DNA of 64,000 nucleotides from Pandoraea communis (lineage in GTDB: Bacteria; Pseudomonadota; Gammaproteobacteria; Burkholderiales; Burkholderiaceae), in NCBI RefSeq assembly GCF_902459745.1, contig NZ_CABPSJ010000001.1, positions 372,001-436,000 on the forward strand, written 5' to 3'. The translations under genes were made by a program, and so were the position numbers. Within the stretch, counting starts at the first letter, position 1. Every line of letters starts with the position of its first letter. Below are positions 26,494 through 35,801 of this stretch, in pieces. The notes beneath the pieces are model-generated. The model did not search any database. It was not told the origin of the DNA and saw nothing but the letters and a program-made list of their open reading frames with translations.

Positions 26494-27402
26494 TCAGGCG
26501 TCGTCGCCCGACGCCTGACGCGCACTCTGCCAGATGGCGTCGAGCACAGGGTGCGGCTGATGCCGGCGCCGGTAGAGCGCGATATCGAAGCCGATCTGCC
26601 AGTCCTTGCCGCCCACGATAGCAAGCGTGCCGCGGGCCACATCGTCTGCCACGAGCCGTTGCGGCAGCCACGCGATACCGGCGCCGCGTCGCGCCATCGC
26701 CAGAATGGCTTCGTAGGAGTCGGCCTGATAGACGGGCTTGAGCGTGGGCCGGTTCTGCATCTCGGCCAGATGACGGGCGAGCACCGCGCGCAACGTCAAT
26801 GTGCGGGTGAACGCCAACCAGGGAATCGGTGACGGCCCGGCCGCCAGCCGATACTTCGCGCGGCCTTTGGCGTCGAGCGCACTCACCGGCACCAGGACCT
26901 CGCGCGCGACGCTCAGCCAGTCGTAGCGCTCCTGATCGATAAGCAACCGCGTGTGCGCGCTCGAATACACGATGAGCAGATCGGCCTCGCCGGCAGCGAG
27001 CCGCAGGATGGCCTCTTCCGCGCCGCTCGTGGAAAGCGTGGCCGTGAAGAAGCCGATGCGCGAAACCGTCTCGTCATACCAGTCGGGAAAGAACGTGGCC
27101 GCCAGCGTGCGGCCGGTCGCGATCTTCAGATTGTTTTCGAGCGTGGGCGCGGCGTCCTGCAATTGCGTGCGAGCGCTGTGAAGAATGTCGAGCGCGTTGG
27201 TGGCGGCGTCGAGAAACACCGTGCCGGCGGCGGTGAGTTCCAGCGGCTTGCTGCGCTCGACCAGTCGCGTGCCCACCCACGTCTCCAACGCTCGGATGCG
27301 TCGGCCGAACGCCGGGTGCGTGACGAAACGGTTCTCCGCCGCGCGCGTAAAACTGCGCGTGCGTGCGAGTTCGACAAAGTCTTCAAGCCATCGCAGTTGC
27401 AT
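26494..27402 (-). CDS. LysR-family regulator, HypT/YjiE-like
   Basis: A 302-residue LTTR. Its N terminus (MQLRWLEDFVELARTRSFTR, then AAENRFVTHPAFGRRIRALE) matches the HypT/YjiE subgroup, whose hallmark is WLEDFxxLAxxxSFxRAA and HPAFxRRIxALE. In E. coli HypT responds to hypochlorite by methionine oxidation; whether this homologue does is not shown. It converges on the MHS permease and follows ruvA by 89 bases on the same strand. Its target is not evident. Confidence 0.85.
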   Translation of the reverse strand: MQLRWLEDFVELARTRSFTRAAENRFVTHPAFGRRIRALETWVGTRLVERSKPLELTAAGTVFLDAATNALDILHSARTQLQDAAPTLENNLKIATGRTLAATFFPDWYDETVSRIGFFTATLSTSGAEEAILRLAAGEADLLIVYSSAHTRLLIDQERYDWLSVAREVLVPVSALDAKGRAKYRLAAGPSPIPWLAFTRTLTLRAVLARHLAEMQNRPTLKPVYQADSYEAILAMARRGAGIAWLPQRLVADDVARGTLAIVGGKDWQIGFDIALYRRRHQPHPVLDAIWQSARQASGDDA

Positions 27403-27491
27403 GCCGTTTCCTCACTGCCTGTTCGCGCCCACTTCCCGTGCGCGTCGCGTCGTCTTCACGTCCCGGCCGGACAGGCCGGCGCCTGTTGTGC

Positions 27492-28073
27492 TCAGGCCTT
27501 CGAGAGCGACTTGAGTGCGTGCTTGATACCGTCAGACACGCTCGTGCCGTCGGGCACGGACTTGACGGCGGCAAGCGCCTCCTTGTCGGAGTAACCCAAC
27601 GCGAGCAACGCATTGACGACGTCGCTCTTGTGATCGTGCGGCGTCGCCGTGCCGGGCACCGTGCCGAGTTGCGCGCCCAGCTTGCCCTTGAGTTCGAGAA
27701 GCAGCCGTTCGGCCGTCTTCTTGCCGATGCCGGGAATCTTGGTCAGACGCCCCGACTCCTGCAACGTGACCGCCTGCGCGATGTCCGCCACGCTCATGCC
27801 CGAGAGAATGGCAAGCGCCGTCCGTGCGCCGACGCCGGAAATCTTGAGCAGTTCGCGGAAGGTATTGCGCTCGTCCGGCGAGCCGAAGCCGAAGAGCAGT
27901 TGCGCGTCTTCGCGCACGATGAATTGCGTGAGCAGCGTCACGCGCTCCCCCAGGTTCGGCAGGTTGAAGAACGTGCTCATCGGCACCGAGATTTCATAGC
28001 CCACGCCCTGGCAGTCGACCAGAATATGCGGCGGATTTTTTTCCAGCAAGGTGCCTGAGATGCGGCCGATCAT
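27492..28073 (-). CDS. ruvA: Holliday junction branch migration protein RuvA
   Basis: A 193-residue protein of normal family length. It has the OB-fold domain at 1-63 ([34 protein letters not shown]), two helix-hairpin-helix motifs ([12 protein letters not shown] near 75-86 and [16 protein letters not shown] near 110-125) and domain III ([20 protein letters not shown]), which contacts the RuvB motor. RuvA tetramers bind four-way junctions and load RuvB. Unusually, neither ruvC nor ruvB is next to it: it lies between two LysR genes, 74 bases after the gentisate regulator on the same strand. A CCGGCC/GGCCGG stem (27463-27479) follows its stop. Confidence 0.97.
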   Translation of the reverse strand: MIGRISGTLLEKNPPHILVDCQGVGYEISVPMSTFFNLPNLGERVTLLTQFIVREDAQLLFGFGSPDERNTFRELLKISGVGARTALAILSGMSVADIAQAVTLQESGRLTKIPGIGKKTAERLLLELKGKLGAQLGTVPGTATPHDHKSDVVNALLALGYSDKEALAAVKSVPDGTSVSDGIKHALKSLSKA

Positions 28074-28146
28074 TGATGCCCCGAGAGAGTGACTTCGACA
28101 GGCGGCAAGTGTAGCAAACGGCAGCCCGGCACTGGCGCCGGAGAAT

Positions 28147-29097
28147 TCACCCTTCGCCGACGACGCCCGCAATCGCGTCGCCGGTCGAGCGCGTCGCCGC
28201 GCTGCGCAGGCATTCGAGTGCTGCCGCCACCGCCGCACGATTCGCGCCGTCGTCACGCCAGTACATCGAGATCGCGCCGAATCCGGCAAGTCGCAACGGC
28301 ACGATGCGCAACGCGCCGAGCGCCTGCAAGCGGCTCGCCGTACGATGCGACGCCAGACCGATCATGTCGCTGTTGTTGAGCAACGTAAGGTTGAGAATCG
28401 TGGAGTTCGATTCGACGGTGTCGTTCGGCAGCGGATACCCGGCCTCCGCAAGCGCCGTCTCCAGCGCGTTGCGAATCGGTGTGCCGCGCGGCCAGACCAC
28501 CCAGCGATAACGCTGCATGTCGGGCCAGTCCACCCGATCGAGCGTAAAGACAGGGTGGCGTGCCCGCGCGACGAAATGCAGCGGCTCGAGATACAGCGCC
28601 TCGGCGCGGACATTGCGGTCCTGTAATTCCGGGGCAGAGCGCCCGACGACAATGTCGATCTCGCTATGCGCGAGCTGATTCATCAGCCGGTCCATCGTGT
28701 TTTCGATCACCCGCGCCTGCACGCGCGGCATGCGTTGCAGGAGCAGCAACACCGCCAGCGGCACCGTGTCCGCCGACGATGCCCCCGACGTGCCGATCGC
28801 CACCAGCCCGCTGCCACCCTCGCGCATGGCGTCGAGATCGTCGCGCGCTGTGTCGAGTTGCGCTTCGATCCGCCGGGCATGTTCGATCAGGGCTTCCCCG
28901 TAGGCCGTCGGACGCAAACCGCGCGCCTGACGCTCGAACAACGGCAGGCCGATATCGTCCTCCAGATCCCTGAGCCACTTCGACAAACCGGGCTGCGTCG
29001 TATTGAGCAATGCCGCGGACTGGCTCATGTTGCCGGTCTCCGCGAGGGTCAGCAGCATCTGCAAATTGCGCAGACGCAGACGATGGGTCCAATCCAT
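28147..29097 (-). CDS. LysR-family regulator of the gentisate cluster
   Basis: A 316-residue LTTR. Its HTH lies at residues 7-65 ([20 protein letters not shown], then [20 protein letters not shown]), and its effector domain is of the GbpR/CbbR-like type from about residue 95. It is divergent from the gentisate 1,2-dioxygenase gene, with a perfect inverted repeat (29143-29162) between them, so it most likely activates the catabolic operon in response to 3-hydroxybenzoate or gentisate. The effector is inferred from position. Confidence 0.88.
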   Translation of the reverse strand: MDWTHRLRLRNLQMLLTLAETGNMSQSAALLNTTQPGLSKWLRDLEDDIGLPLFERQARGLRPTAYGEALIEHARRIEAQLDTARDDLDAMREGGSGLVAIGTSGASSADTVPLAVLLLLQRMPRVQARVIENTMDRLMNQLAHSEIDIVVGRSAPELQDRNVRAEALYLEPLHFVARARHPVFTLDRVDWPDMQRYRWVVWPRGTPIRNALETALAEAGYPLPNDTVESNSTILNLTLLNNSDMIGLASHRTASRLQALGALRIVPLRLAGFGAISMYWRDDGANRAAVAAALECLRSAATRSTGDAIAGVVGEG

Positions 29098-29142
29098 GCG
29101 CAGTCTCCGGGCACCCCTCAGGCACCCTCAAAATCGCCCTAG

Positions 29143-29162
29143 CCATACGTTTTTTCGTATGG
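29143..29162. promoter_or_regulatory. inverted repeat, candidate LysR operator of the gentisate operon
   Basis: CCATACG and CGTATGG flank six T residues, a perfect 7-base inverted repeat. It contains ATAC-N8-GTAT, close to known LysR activator sites. It sits 45 bases upstream of the LysR start and 128 upstream of the dioxygenase start, the expected place for an autorepression/activation site. Confidence 0.65.
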
Positions 29163-29242
29163 ATCCGATGATTTATTCATTTCAAAGAATATGTCTCGCC
29201 GAGTATAACGCTATCCATAGACCCGCAAGCCCCTGCTGGCTG

Positions 29243-29259
29243 AGCTTGTCCGACAAGCT
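29243..29259. promoter_or_regulatory. 17-base palindrome in the gentisate operon leader
   Basis: AGCTTGTC-C-GACAAGCT is a perfect 8-base inverted repeat with a single-base centre, ending 31 bases before the dioxygenase ATG. The TTGTC-N-GACAA core resembles GntR/FadR-type operators, and differs in kind from the LysR site upstream. A second regulator may therefore act on this operon. It could alternatively fold as a small hairpin in the mRNA leader. Confidence 0.5.
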
Positions 29260-29290
29260 GACCGGGCTCCCTACCGACACGGAGACACGC

Positions 29291-30328
29291 ATGACCGAAC
29301 GCGCCCCCAGCGCCGAGCGCGCTGCCTATTACGAGCACATCGGCCGCAATCACATGGCCCCGTTGTGGGAATCGCTGCACAGCCTCGTGCCGCCGCAGCC
29401 GCGCCCGCGCGTGGTACCCGCCATCTGGAAATACGACGAGGTGCGTCCGCTGGTGATGGAAGCGGGAAGCGTCATCAGTGCCGAAGAGGCCGTGCGCCGC
29501 GTGCTGATTCTGCAGAACCCGGGCACGCCGGGCTCGTCGAGCATCACCGGCTCGCTCTATGCCGGACTGCAACTGATTCTGCCGGGCGAGATCGCGCCGA
29601 GCCATCGTCACACCCAATCGGCCCTGCGTTTCATCGTGGAAGGCCGCGGCGCGTGGACGGCGGTGAACGGCGAGCGCACCACCATGCATCCGGGCGACTT
29701 CATCATCACGCCGTCATGGACGTGGCACGACCACGGCAACCCGGCGGACGGCGAGCCGGTCGTCTGGCTCGACGGCCTCGACATCCCGCTCGTGCAGTAC
29801 TTTGATGCGGGCTTTGCCGAAAACTACCCCGAAGCGCAGCAGCCGGTGCAGCGCCCCGAGGGCGACAGCTTTGCGCGCTACGGATTCAACATGCTGCCGG
29901 TGCACCACAAGGTGAGCGATCCGACCTCACCGATCTTCAGCTATCCGTACGCCCGCTCGCGCGAAGCGCTCGACACGCTATATCGCAACGGCGAACTCGA
30001 TCCGTGGGACGGCATCAAGCTGCGCTACGTCAACCCGGCGACCGGCGGCTGGCCGATGCCGACGATGGCGACGTTCATGCAATACCTGCCCGCCGGCTTC
30101 CAGGGCAAGACCTATCGCAGCACCGATGCGACGGTCTTCTCGGTGGTCGAAGGTCGCGGCACCGTGCGCATTGGCGACGAGGTGTTCCAGTTCGAGCCGC
30201 GCGATCATTTCGTCGTGCCGTCATGGGCGCCGGTGCAACTCGCCGCGCTCGAAGACGCCGTGCTGTTCAGCTACTCGGATCGCCCGGTACTCGCCGCCCT
30301 GAACCTGCTGCGCGAATCGCGCACCTGA
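29291..30328 (+). CDS. gentisate 1,2-dioxygenase
   Basis: A 345-residue bicupin Fe(II) dioxygenase that cleaves gentisate (2,5-dihydroxybenzoate) between C1 and C2 to maleylpyruvate. The iron ligands are seen in the first cupin: H105 and H107 in [12 protein letters not shown] and H146 in TWHDHGN. The second cupin ([20 protein letters not shown]) lacks the full His set, as usual for this family. The ATG at 29291 follows GGAGA at 29281-29285, and the protein has normal family length; the frame's upstream extension is non-coding. First gene of the catabolic operon. Confidence 0.95.
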   Translation: MTERAPSAERAAYYEHIGRNHMAPLWESLHSLVPPQPRPRVVPAIWKYDEVRPLVMEAGSVISAEEAVRRVLILQNPGTPGSSSITGSLYAGLQLILPGEIAPSHRHTQSALRFIVEGRGAWTAVNGERTTMHPGDFIITPSWTWHDHGNPADGEPVVWLDGLDIPLVQYFDAGFAENYPEAQQPVQRPEGDSFARYGFNMLPVHHKVSDPTSPIFSYPYARSREALDTLYRNGELDPWDGIKLRYVNPATGGWPMPTMATFMQYLPAGFQGKTYRSTDATVFSVVEGRGTVRIGDEVFQFEPRDHFVVPSWAPVQLAALEDAVLFSYSDRPVLAALNLLRESRT

Positions 30329-30430
30329 GCCGGGCACGAACGCCCCCCTATACCGGCTGCGTGCCTCCGGCGTCTGACTGACCCGCGCACGTTGCCACCG
30401 TCTTTACCTTAATTCGTCGAGTCAAACACC

Positions 30431-31129
30431 ATGTCCTTCGTCTTCGCTCCGCCCGCCACCGTCGCCATTCCCGTCGTCGGCAGCAACGATCAGTTCGCCG
30501 TGCGACGTGTGTACTGCGTTGGCCGCAACTACGCCGCCCACGCCCGTGAAATGGGCTTCGATCCCGACCGCGAACCGCCGTTCTTCTTCTGCAAGCCGGC
30601 CGATGCCGTGCTGCCGGTGGCCTACGGCGAAACGCTCGAGCTGAAGTACCCGTCCCAGACGTCGAACTATCACTACGAAGCCGAACTGGTCGCCGTCATC
30701 GGCAAGGCTGGCTCGGACATTCCGCTCGATCAGGCACTCGAACACGTATGGGGCTACGCCGTGGGTCTCGACATGACGCGTCGCGATCTGCAAATGAAGA
30801 TGCGTGAAATGGGACGTCCGTGGGAAATCGGCAAGGCGTTCGACGCCTCGGCCCCCATCGGCCCGATCCATCCGGTGTCGAGCGTCGGTCACATCGAGAA
30901 GGCCGGCATCTCGCTCACGGTCGACGGCGTGCAGAAGCAGAAGAGCGACATCACGCATCTGATCTGGTCGGTGGCCGAGACGGTCTCGTATCTGTCGCAG
31001 TTCTTCCGTCTCGAGCCGGGCGATCTCATCTACACCGGCACGCCCGAAGGCGTGGGCCCGGTCAAGGCGGGCGAGACGATGGTCACTGCCGTCGAGGGGC
31101 TCGGCGCGATCACGGTGCGCGTGGTCTGA
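30431..31129 (+). CDS. fumarylpyruvate hydrolase (FAH family)
   Basis: A 232-residue fumarylacetoacetase-fold hydrolase. Metal ligands are E83 and E85 (YHYEAELVAVIGKAG) and D114 (VGLDMTRRDL). The oxyanion/catalytic region SVAETVSYLSQFFRLEPGDL and the GTPEGVGPVKAGETM loop are present. Between a gentisate dioxygenase and a GST-type isomerase, the role is hydrolysis of fumarylpyruvate to fumarate and pyruvate, as in the nag-type gentisate pathway. The family assignment is certain; the exact substrate is inferred from context. Confidence 0.92.
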   Translation: MSFVFAPPATVAIPVVGSNDQFAVRRVYCVGRNYAAHAREMGFDPDREPPFFFCKPADAVLPVAYGETLELKYPSQTSNYHYEAELVAVIGKAGSDIPLDQALEHVWGYAVGLDMTRRDLQMKMREMGRPWEIGKAFDASAPIGPIHPVSSVGHIEKAGISLTVDGVQKQKSDITHLIWSVAETVSYLSQFFRLEPGDLIYTGTPEGVGPVKAGETMVTAVEGLGAITVRVV

Positions 31130-31138
31130 GGCATCGTC

Positions 31139-31780
31139 ATGCAGCTCTATAGTTTTTTCAATAGCTCGACGTCGTACCGCGTGCGCATCGCGCTCGCCCT
31201 CAAGGGGCTGGCGTTCGACACGATTCCCGTGAACATCCGCGCCGGCGAGCATCGCGCCGGCGCGTATGTCGACGAGGTCAATCCGTCGGCCGCCGTGCCT
31301 GCCATCGTGGATGGCGGCGTTACGCTGGGCCAGTCCATCGCCATCATCGACTATCTCGATGCGAAGTATCCCGAGCCGCGCCTGGTGCCGCAGGACTTGG
31401 AAGCCCGCGCCCGCGTGCTCGAACTGTCGATGCTCATCAGTTGCGACATCCACCCGGTGAACAACCTGCGTGTCCTGAAGTATCTGCAAGGTGCGTTGGG
31501 CCTTAATGCAAAACAGAAAGATGCGTGGTACCGCCACTGGATCGACGAAGGCATGGCCGGTGTAGAGCGGTTGCTCGCCAAACATGGTCACGGCAGCTGG
31601 TGCTTCGGCGATGCGCCGACGCTTGCCGACATCTGTCTGATTCCGCAGATCGCCAATGCCCAACGCATGGGGTGCGACATGTCGGCATATCCGCGCGCGA
31701 TGGCGGTGTTCGCACTGGCGAAAGCGCATCCGGCATTCCTCGCAGCAGCCCCCAACCGACAGCCGGATTACACGGCGTAA
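31139..31780 (+). CDS. maleylpyruvate isomerase (zeta-class glutathione S-transferase)
   Basis: A 213-residue zeta-class GST that isomerises maleylpyruvate to fumarylpyruvate using glutathione. The zeta signature SSTSYRVRIALALKG is at 9-23, with NPSAAVPAIVDGG and QSIAIIDYLD for glutathione binding, and a C-terminal helical domain. Maleylacetoacetate isomerases share this fold, but the neighbours (gentisate dioxygenase and fumarylpyruvate hydrolase) fix the role. It starts 9 bases after the hydrolase stop. Confidence 0.93.
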   Translation: MQLYSFFNSSTSYRVRIALALKGLAFDTIPVNIRAGEHRAGAYVDEVNPSAAVPAIVDGGVTLGQSIAIIDYLDAKYPEPRLVPQDLEARARVLELSMLISCDIHPVNNLRVLKYLQGALGLNAKQKDAWYRHWIDEGMAGVERLLAKHGHGSWCFGDAPTLADICLIPQIANAQRMGCDMSAYPRAMAVFALAKAHPAFLAAAPNRQPDYTA

Positions 31781-31820
31781 TTGATATCCGGAACGGCTGG
31801 AAGGGCCGCAGGAGACAACC

Positions 31821-33038
31821 ATGAGTCAAACCTCTCAACCCAAAGCCCTCGTCGTTGGCGGCGGCATCGGCGGTCTGGCCGCAGCGCTTGCGCTCGCCAA
31901 CCGGGGCGTGCGCATCGAACTGCTGGAGCAGGCCGAGACCATCGGCGAGATCGGTGCGGGCATTCAGCTCGCCGCCAACGCGTTTGCGGCGCTCGATGCC
32001 CTCGGCGTCGGCGAAGCGGCGCGCGGCCGCTCGGTCTTCACCGACCACATCACGCTGCGCGACGCCATCGACCGCAGCATCATTGCGGAAGTCGACGTCG
32101 GTGCGCCGTATCGCGAGCGCTTCGGCAATCCGTATGCCGTGATCCATCGCGCCGATATTCATCTCTCGATTCTCGAAGCAGTACAGCGCAATCCGCTGAT
32201 CCAGTTCCGAACCGCGACGCGTGTCGTGTCGCTGGAGCAAGACGACAACGGTGTGACCGTCGTCGACCAGCATGGCGAGCGCCACACGGCCGACGCAGTG
32301 ATCGGCTGCGACGGCGTGAAGTCTGCCGTGCGTGCCGCCCTGATCGGCGACGAACCGCGCGTGACCGGACACGTGGTGTATCGCGCCGTGGTCGACGTCG
32401 AGAACATGCCGACGGACTTGCAGGTCAACGCGCCGGTCGTCTGGGCGGGACCGAACTGCCACCTCGTGCATTACCCGTTGCGCGGCGGCAAGCAGTACAA
32501 CCTCGTGGTGACGTTCCACAGCCGCGAGCAGGAAGTCTGGGGCGTGCGTGACGGCAGCAAAGAGGAAGTGCTGTCGTACTTCGAAGGTATCGATGCGCTG
32601 CCGCACCAGATGCTCGACCGTCCGACATCGTGGCGACGCTGGGCCACCGCCGACCGCGACCCGGTCGCGCAGTGGAGCTTCGGTCGTGCCACGATCCTTG
32701 GCGACGCCGCGCATCCGATGACGCAATACATCGCGCAAGGGGCGTGTCAGGCGCTGGAAGATGCGGTCACGCTCGGTGCCGCGTACGCAGCCGCAAACGG
32801 CGATTTCATCGATGCCTTCCGCCGCTACGAATACGCGCGCATTCCCCGTACTGCCCGTGTGCTGTACGGCGCGCGCGACATGGGTCGCGTGTATCACGCG
32901 AAGGGCGTGGATCGCTGGGTGCGCAACTCGCTGTGGAAAGGCCGCACGCAACCGCAGTTCTACGACGCCTTGCAGTGGTTGCACGGCTGGCGCGCGGAGA
33001 ACTGCCTGTCGCAAACCCCTTGGCTTGCCGGCGAATAA
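31821..33038 (+). CDS. 3-hydroxybenzoate 6-monooxygenase (FAD-dependent)
   Basis: A 405-residue class A flavoprotein hydroxylase that converts 3-hydroxybenzoate plus NADH and O2 to gentisate. The FAD-binding GGGIGG motif is at 13-18, the GCDG (DG) motif at 162-165 and the GDAAHP motif at 294-299, followed by the QGACQALEDA helix. AGGAGA lies upstream of the ATG. Salicylate hydroxylase-like enzymes share these motifs, so salicylate 5-hydroxylation cannot be excluded. However, that activity usually needs a multicomponent enzyme, and 3-hydroxybenzoate is the best fit beside a gentisate pathway. Confidence 0.88.
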   Translation: MSQTSQPKALVVGGGIGGLAAALALANRGVRIELLEQAETIGEIGAGIQLAANAFAALDALGVGEAARGRSVFTDHITLRDAIDRSIIAEVDVGAPYRERFGNPYAVIHRADIHLSILEAVQRNPLIQFRTATRVVSLEQDDNGVTVVDQHGERHTADAVIGCDGVKSAVRAALIGDEPRVTGHVVYRAVVDVENMPTDLQVNAPVVWAGPNCHLVHYPLRGGKQYNLVVTFHSREQEVWGVRDGSKEEVLSYFEGIDALPHQMLDRPTSWRRWATADRDPVAQWSFGRATILGDAAHPMTQYIAQGACQALEDAVTLGAAYAAANGDFIDAFRRYEYARIPRTARVLYGARDMGRVYHAKGVDRWVRNSLWKGRTQPQFYDALQWLHGWRAENCLSQTPWLAGE

Positions 33039-33260
33039 GCCCCAACGACACCGCGCGGCATCGCAATATCCGCTGTCCACTGTCATGAGTGGGGCCATTC
33101 CGCAGCGCAACGGCAGCACGCCGTCGCGCTGCGCACCGTCGCGTCGCATATGACGAACGACGGATTTTGACAACACGCATAACAACAATCACCGCAATGC
33201 GCTCTGGCGACGCGGGGCCTGCCCGCAACGCCGCTTCTGGCACCTTAGAGGAGACAACCT

Positions 33261-34604
33261 ATGCCAGCCACCCCCATCAACGTAACGGCGTTCATCGACC
33301 GGCATCGCATCTCGCCGTTTCAAGTGATGATCGTCGTTCTGTGCTTTCTGATCGTCGCGATCGACGGCTTCGACACGGCCGCCATCGGCTTCATCGCGCC
33401 AGCGATTCGGGCCGAATGGTCGCTGACGCCGGCGCATCTCGCACCGCTCTTCGGTGCGGGACTGGCGGGCCTGATGGCCGGTGCCTTCCTGTTCGGACCG
33501 CTCGCCGACAAGTTCGGCCGCAAGACGATCCTGATCTTCTCCGTGCTGTTCTTCGGCGTGGCGAGTCTGGCGTCGGCGTGGTCGATGGAGTTGTGGCAAC
33601 TGATCGCCCTGCGCTTTTTGACCGGCCTCGGTCTGGGCGGCGCGATGCCAAACGCCATCACGCTGACGTCGGAATATTGCCCCGACGCGCGCCGCTCGTT
33701 CCTCGTGACGACCATGTTCTGCGGCTTCACGCTCGGCTCGGCGCTGGGCGGTCTCGCGTCGGCCGGGTTGATCGAAGCCTTCGGCTGGCGCTCCGTGCTG
33801 GTCGTGGGCGGGGTGATGCCGCTCGTGCTCGGCGTGATCCTGATTCGTGCGTTGCCCGAATCGGTGCGCTACCTCGTGATGGCGGGCAAATCGCCGGAGC
33901 GTGTGGCGGCGTCGCTGCAACGCATTGCGCCGCATGAGGACCTGCGCGGCGCCACATTCAATATCGCCACGAAGGCGTCGTCCACGTCGCCCGTGGGGCA
34001 TCTCTTCAAGCCGGAATTGCTGCGCGGCACGCTGCTCTTCTGGATCACGTTCTTCATGAGTCTGCTCGTGATCTATCTGCTCTCGAGCTGGCTGCCGACG
34101 CTGCTTCGCACCAACGGCCTGACGCTGCGCAACGCCGCCGTCGTCACGGCCATGTTCCAGGTGGGCGGCACGCTGGGCGCCATCGTGCTGGGCTGGCTGA
34201 TGGATCGCTTCAATCCGCATTACGTGCTCGCAGCCGCTTATGTGCTGGCCGGCGTTTGCGTGGCGGCCGTCGGACCGCTTGCCAGTTCACCGGTACTCGC
34301 CTCCGTGGCGGTGTTCTGGGCGGGCTTCTGCGTGTCGGGTGGTCAGGTCGGTGCGAATGCGCTGTCCGCCGAGTTCTACCCGACGGACTGCCGCGCGACG
34401 GGCGTGAGCTGGGCTAACGGTGTCGGCCGCCTCGGTTCGGTCGTCGGCTCGGTCGGCGGGGCATCGATGCTCGCTATGGGCTGGTCGATGCCCGCCCTGT
34501 TCGCCACCATCGGCGTGCCCGCCGTGCTCGCCGGTCTGACGATGCTCACGCTCGGCCGTCTGCGTCATCGGCAGGCGGCGATGGCGGTGCGTGCCACGGC
34601 CTGA
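33261..34604 (+). CDS. aromatic acid:H+ symporter (AAHS family MFS), gentisate/3-hydroxybenzoate transporter
   Basis: A 447-residue 12-helix permease. The AAHS signature DGFDTAAIG begins at residue 35 in helix 1, and the conserved GPLADKFGRKTI loop follows. It closes the gentisate operon and would import 3-hydroxybenzoate or gentisate. GAGGAGA precedes the ATG. A consensus TTGACA (33167-33172) lies in the 222-base gap upstream but without a clear -10, so a separate promoter is possible but weakly supported. It resembles the AAHS transporter at 43643. Confidence 0.92.
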   Translation: MPATPINVTAFIDRHRISPFQVMIVVLCFLIVAIDGFDTAAIGFIAPAIRAEWSLTPAHLAPLFGAGLAGLMAGAFLFGPLADKFGRKTILIFSVLFFGVASLASAWSMELWQLIALRFLTGLGLGGAMPNAITLTSEYCPDARRSFLVTTMFCGFTLGSALGGLASAGLIEAFGWRSVLVVGGVMPLVLGVILIRALPESVRYLVMAGKSPERVAASLQRIAPHEDLRGATFNIATKASSTSPVGHLFKPELLRGTLLFWITFFMSLLVIYLLSSWLPTLLRTNGLTLRNAAVVTAMFQVGGTLGAIVLGWLMDRFNPHYVLAAAYVLAGVCVAAVGPLASSPVLASVAVFWAGFCVSGGQVGANALSAEFYPTDCRATGVSWANGVGRLGSVVGSVGGASMLAMGWSMPALFATIGVPAVLAGLTMLTLGRLRHRQAAMAVRATA

Positions 34605-34637
34605 GTGTTTCGCCACTCGTAACGACCGCTCCAGGTC

Positions 34638-34681
34638 GAACGGGCGCCATCCGCGTTGCGCGATGGCGCCCGTTCGCTTTT
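34638..34681 (+). terminator. intrinsic terminator after the gentisate operon
   Basis: GAACGGGCGCCATC (34638-34651) pairs perfectly with GATGGCGCCCGTTC (34662-34675) around a 10-base loop, and CTTTT follows. It is a 14-base stem 33 bases after the transporter stop, the clearest terminator in the window. Confidence 0.88.
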
Positions 34682-34835
34682 GGGGCGAGGGTTTGGCGCC
34701 GAAAGCGCACGGCCGCGTGTTGCACCGCGCAAAGCGTCGCGGATAGGAATAAAGTGTCGGCTGACGGCGAAGTCGAAGTGCCTTCAGGGCACCCGCGTCA
34801 TCCCGACGCCACGCCGCGAATCCAACTTCCCCTCC

Positions 34836-34840
34836 GGAGA
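34836..34840 (+). promoter_or_regulatory. ribosome binding site deciding a GTG start at 34847
   Basis: GGAGA lies 6 bases before GTG at 34847. The open frame extends about 93 bases upstream, but the extra residues are non-conserved and no other ribosome site fits. Confidence 0.6.
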
Positions 34841-34846
34841 TTGAAG

Positions 34847-35788
34847 GTGTCGCTGCCCCCACTGCTGGTCGTTATCCCGATGCATCCCGAGCAGTTGTCC
34901 GAACTGCAAGCGCAGTTCGACGTGATCTACCGTCCGAGCCATCACCCTGTGCCGGAAGGCTGGGGCCCCGAAGGCGAGCAAGCGCGCTTCGTCCTCACGA
35001 ATGGCGGGCGAGGTCTGAATGCTGCCGAACTGGCGCATTTGCCCAAGGTTGAACTGGTCAGTGCGCTGGGCGCCGGCTACGAGAATCTGGATCTCGCCAC
35101 GATCCGTTCGCGCAACATCGCGGCCGTGAACGGCGCCGGTGCCAATGCGCCGACGGTCGCCGATCAGGGCTTCGCGCTGCTGCTCGCCGCTGTGCGTCGC
35201 ATTCCGGAGTATGACGCGGCTTGCCGCAAAGGCGTGTGGCGCGACGCGCTGCCCATGCAGCCCGGCGTATCGAGCAAGAAGCTGGGGATCGTGGGGCTGG
35301 GCGCCGTCGGCCGTCAGTTCGCCAAGCGCGGTGAGGGCTTCGACATGCAGATCGGCTACCGGAATCGCCATCGTCGCGACGATTTGCCTGCGCACTATCA
35401 ATTCTTCGACAGCGTGCTGGCGCTGGCCGAGTGGGCCGACTATCTCGTCGTCACGGCGCCGGGCGGCGCAGAGTCGTATCACCTCGTGAATGCCGACGTG
35501 CTGCGCGCGCTCGGCAAGCACGGCTTTCTCGTCAACATGGGACGCGGCAGTATCGTCGACACCGCCGCGCTGGCCGATGCGTTGCGCAACGGCACCATCG
35601 CCGGTGCCGGGCTTGACGTGTACGAGGGCGAACCGTCACCGCCTGCGGCACTGATCGACTTGCAGAACGTGGTGCTGAGCCCGCACGTCGCAGGGCGCTC
35701 GCCCGAGGCCGAAGCCGCCACGCTCGCCATGTTCCTCGAAAATACGCGTCGCTATCAGGCAGGGGAACCGTTGCTCACGCCGTTGTGA
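34847..35788 (+). CDS. D-isomer-specific 2-hydroxyacid dehydrogenase
   Basis: A 313-residue NAD(P)-dependent dehydrogenase of the glyoxylate/hydroxypyruvate reductase type. Landmarks are VELVSALGAGYENLDLATIR, Rossmann GIVGLGAVGRQFAKRG near 145-160, VNMGRGSIVDTAALADALRN with the catalytic-loop Arg region, GAGLDVYEGEP with the catalytic Glu and SPHVAGRSPEAEAAT with the His. It starts with GTG at 34847. It lies just past the gentisate terminator, so it forms its own unit with an uncertain physiological substrate. Confidence 0.88.
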   Translation: MSLPPLLVVIPMHPEQLSELQAQFDVIYRPSHHPVPEGWGPEGEQARFVLTNGGRGLNAAELAHLPKVELVSALGAGYENLDLATIRSRNIAAVNGAGANAPTVADQGFALLLAAVRRIPEYDAACRKGVWRDALPMQPGVSSKKLGIVGLGAVGRQFAKRGEGFDMQIGYRNRHRRDDLPAHYQFFDSVLALAEWADYLVVTAPGGAESYHLVNADVLRALGKHGFLVNMGRGSIVDTAALADALRNGTIAGAGLDVYEGEPSPPAALIDLQNVVLSPHVAGRSPEAEAATLAMFLENTRRYQAGEPLLTPL

Positions 35789-35801
35789 TTGGCGAGACGC
35801 C

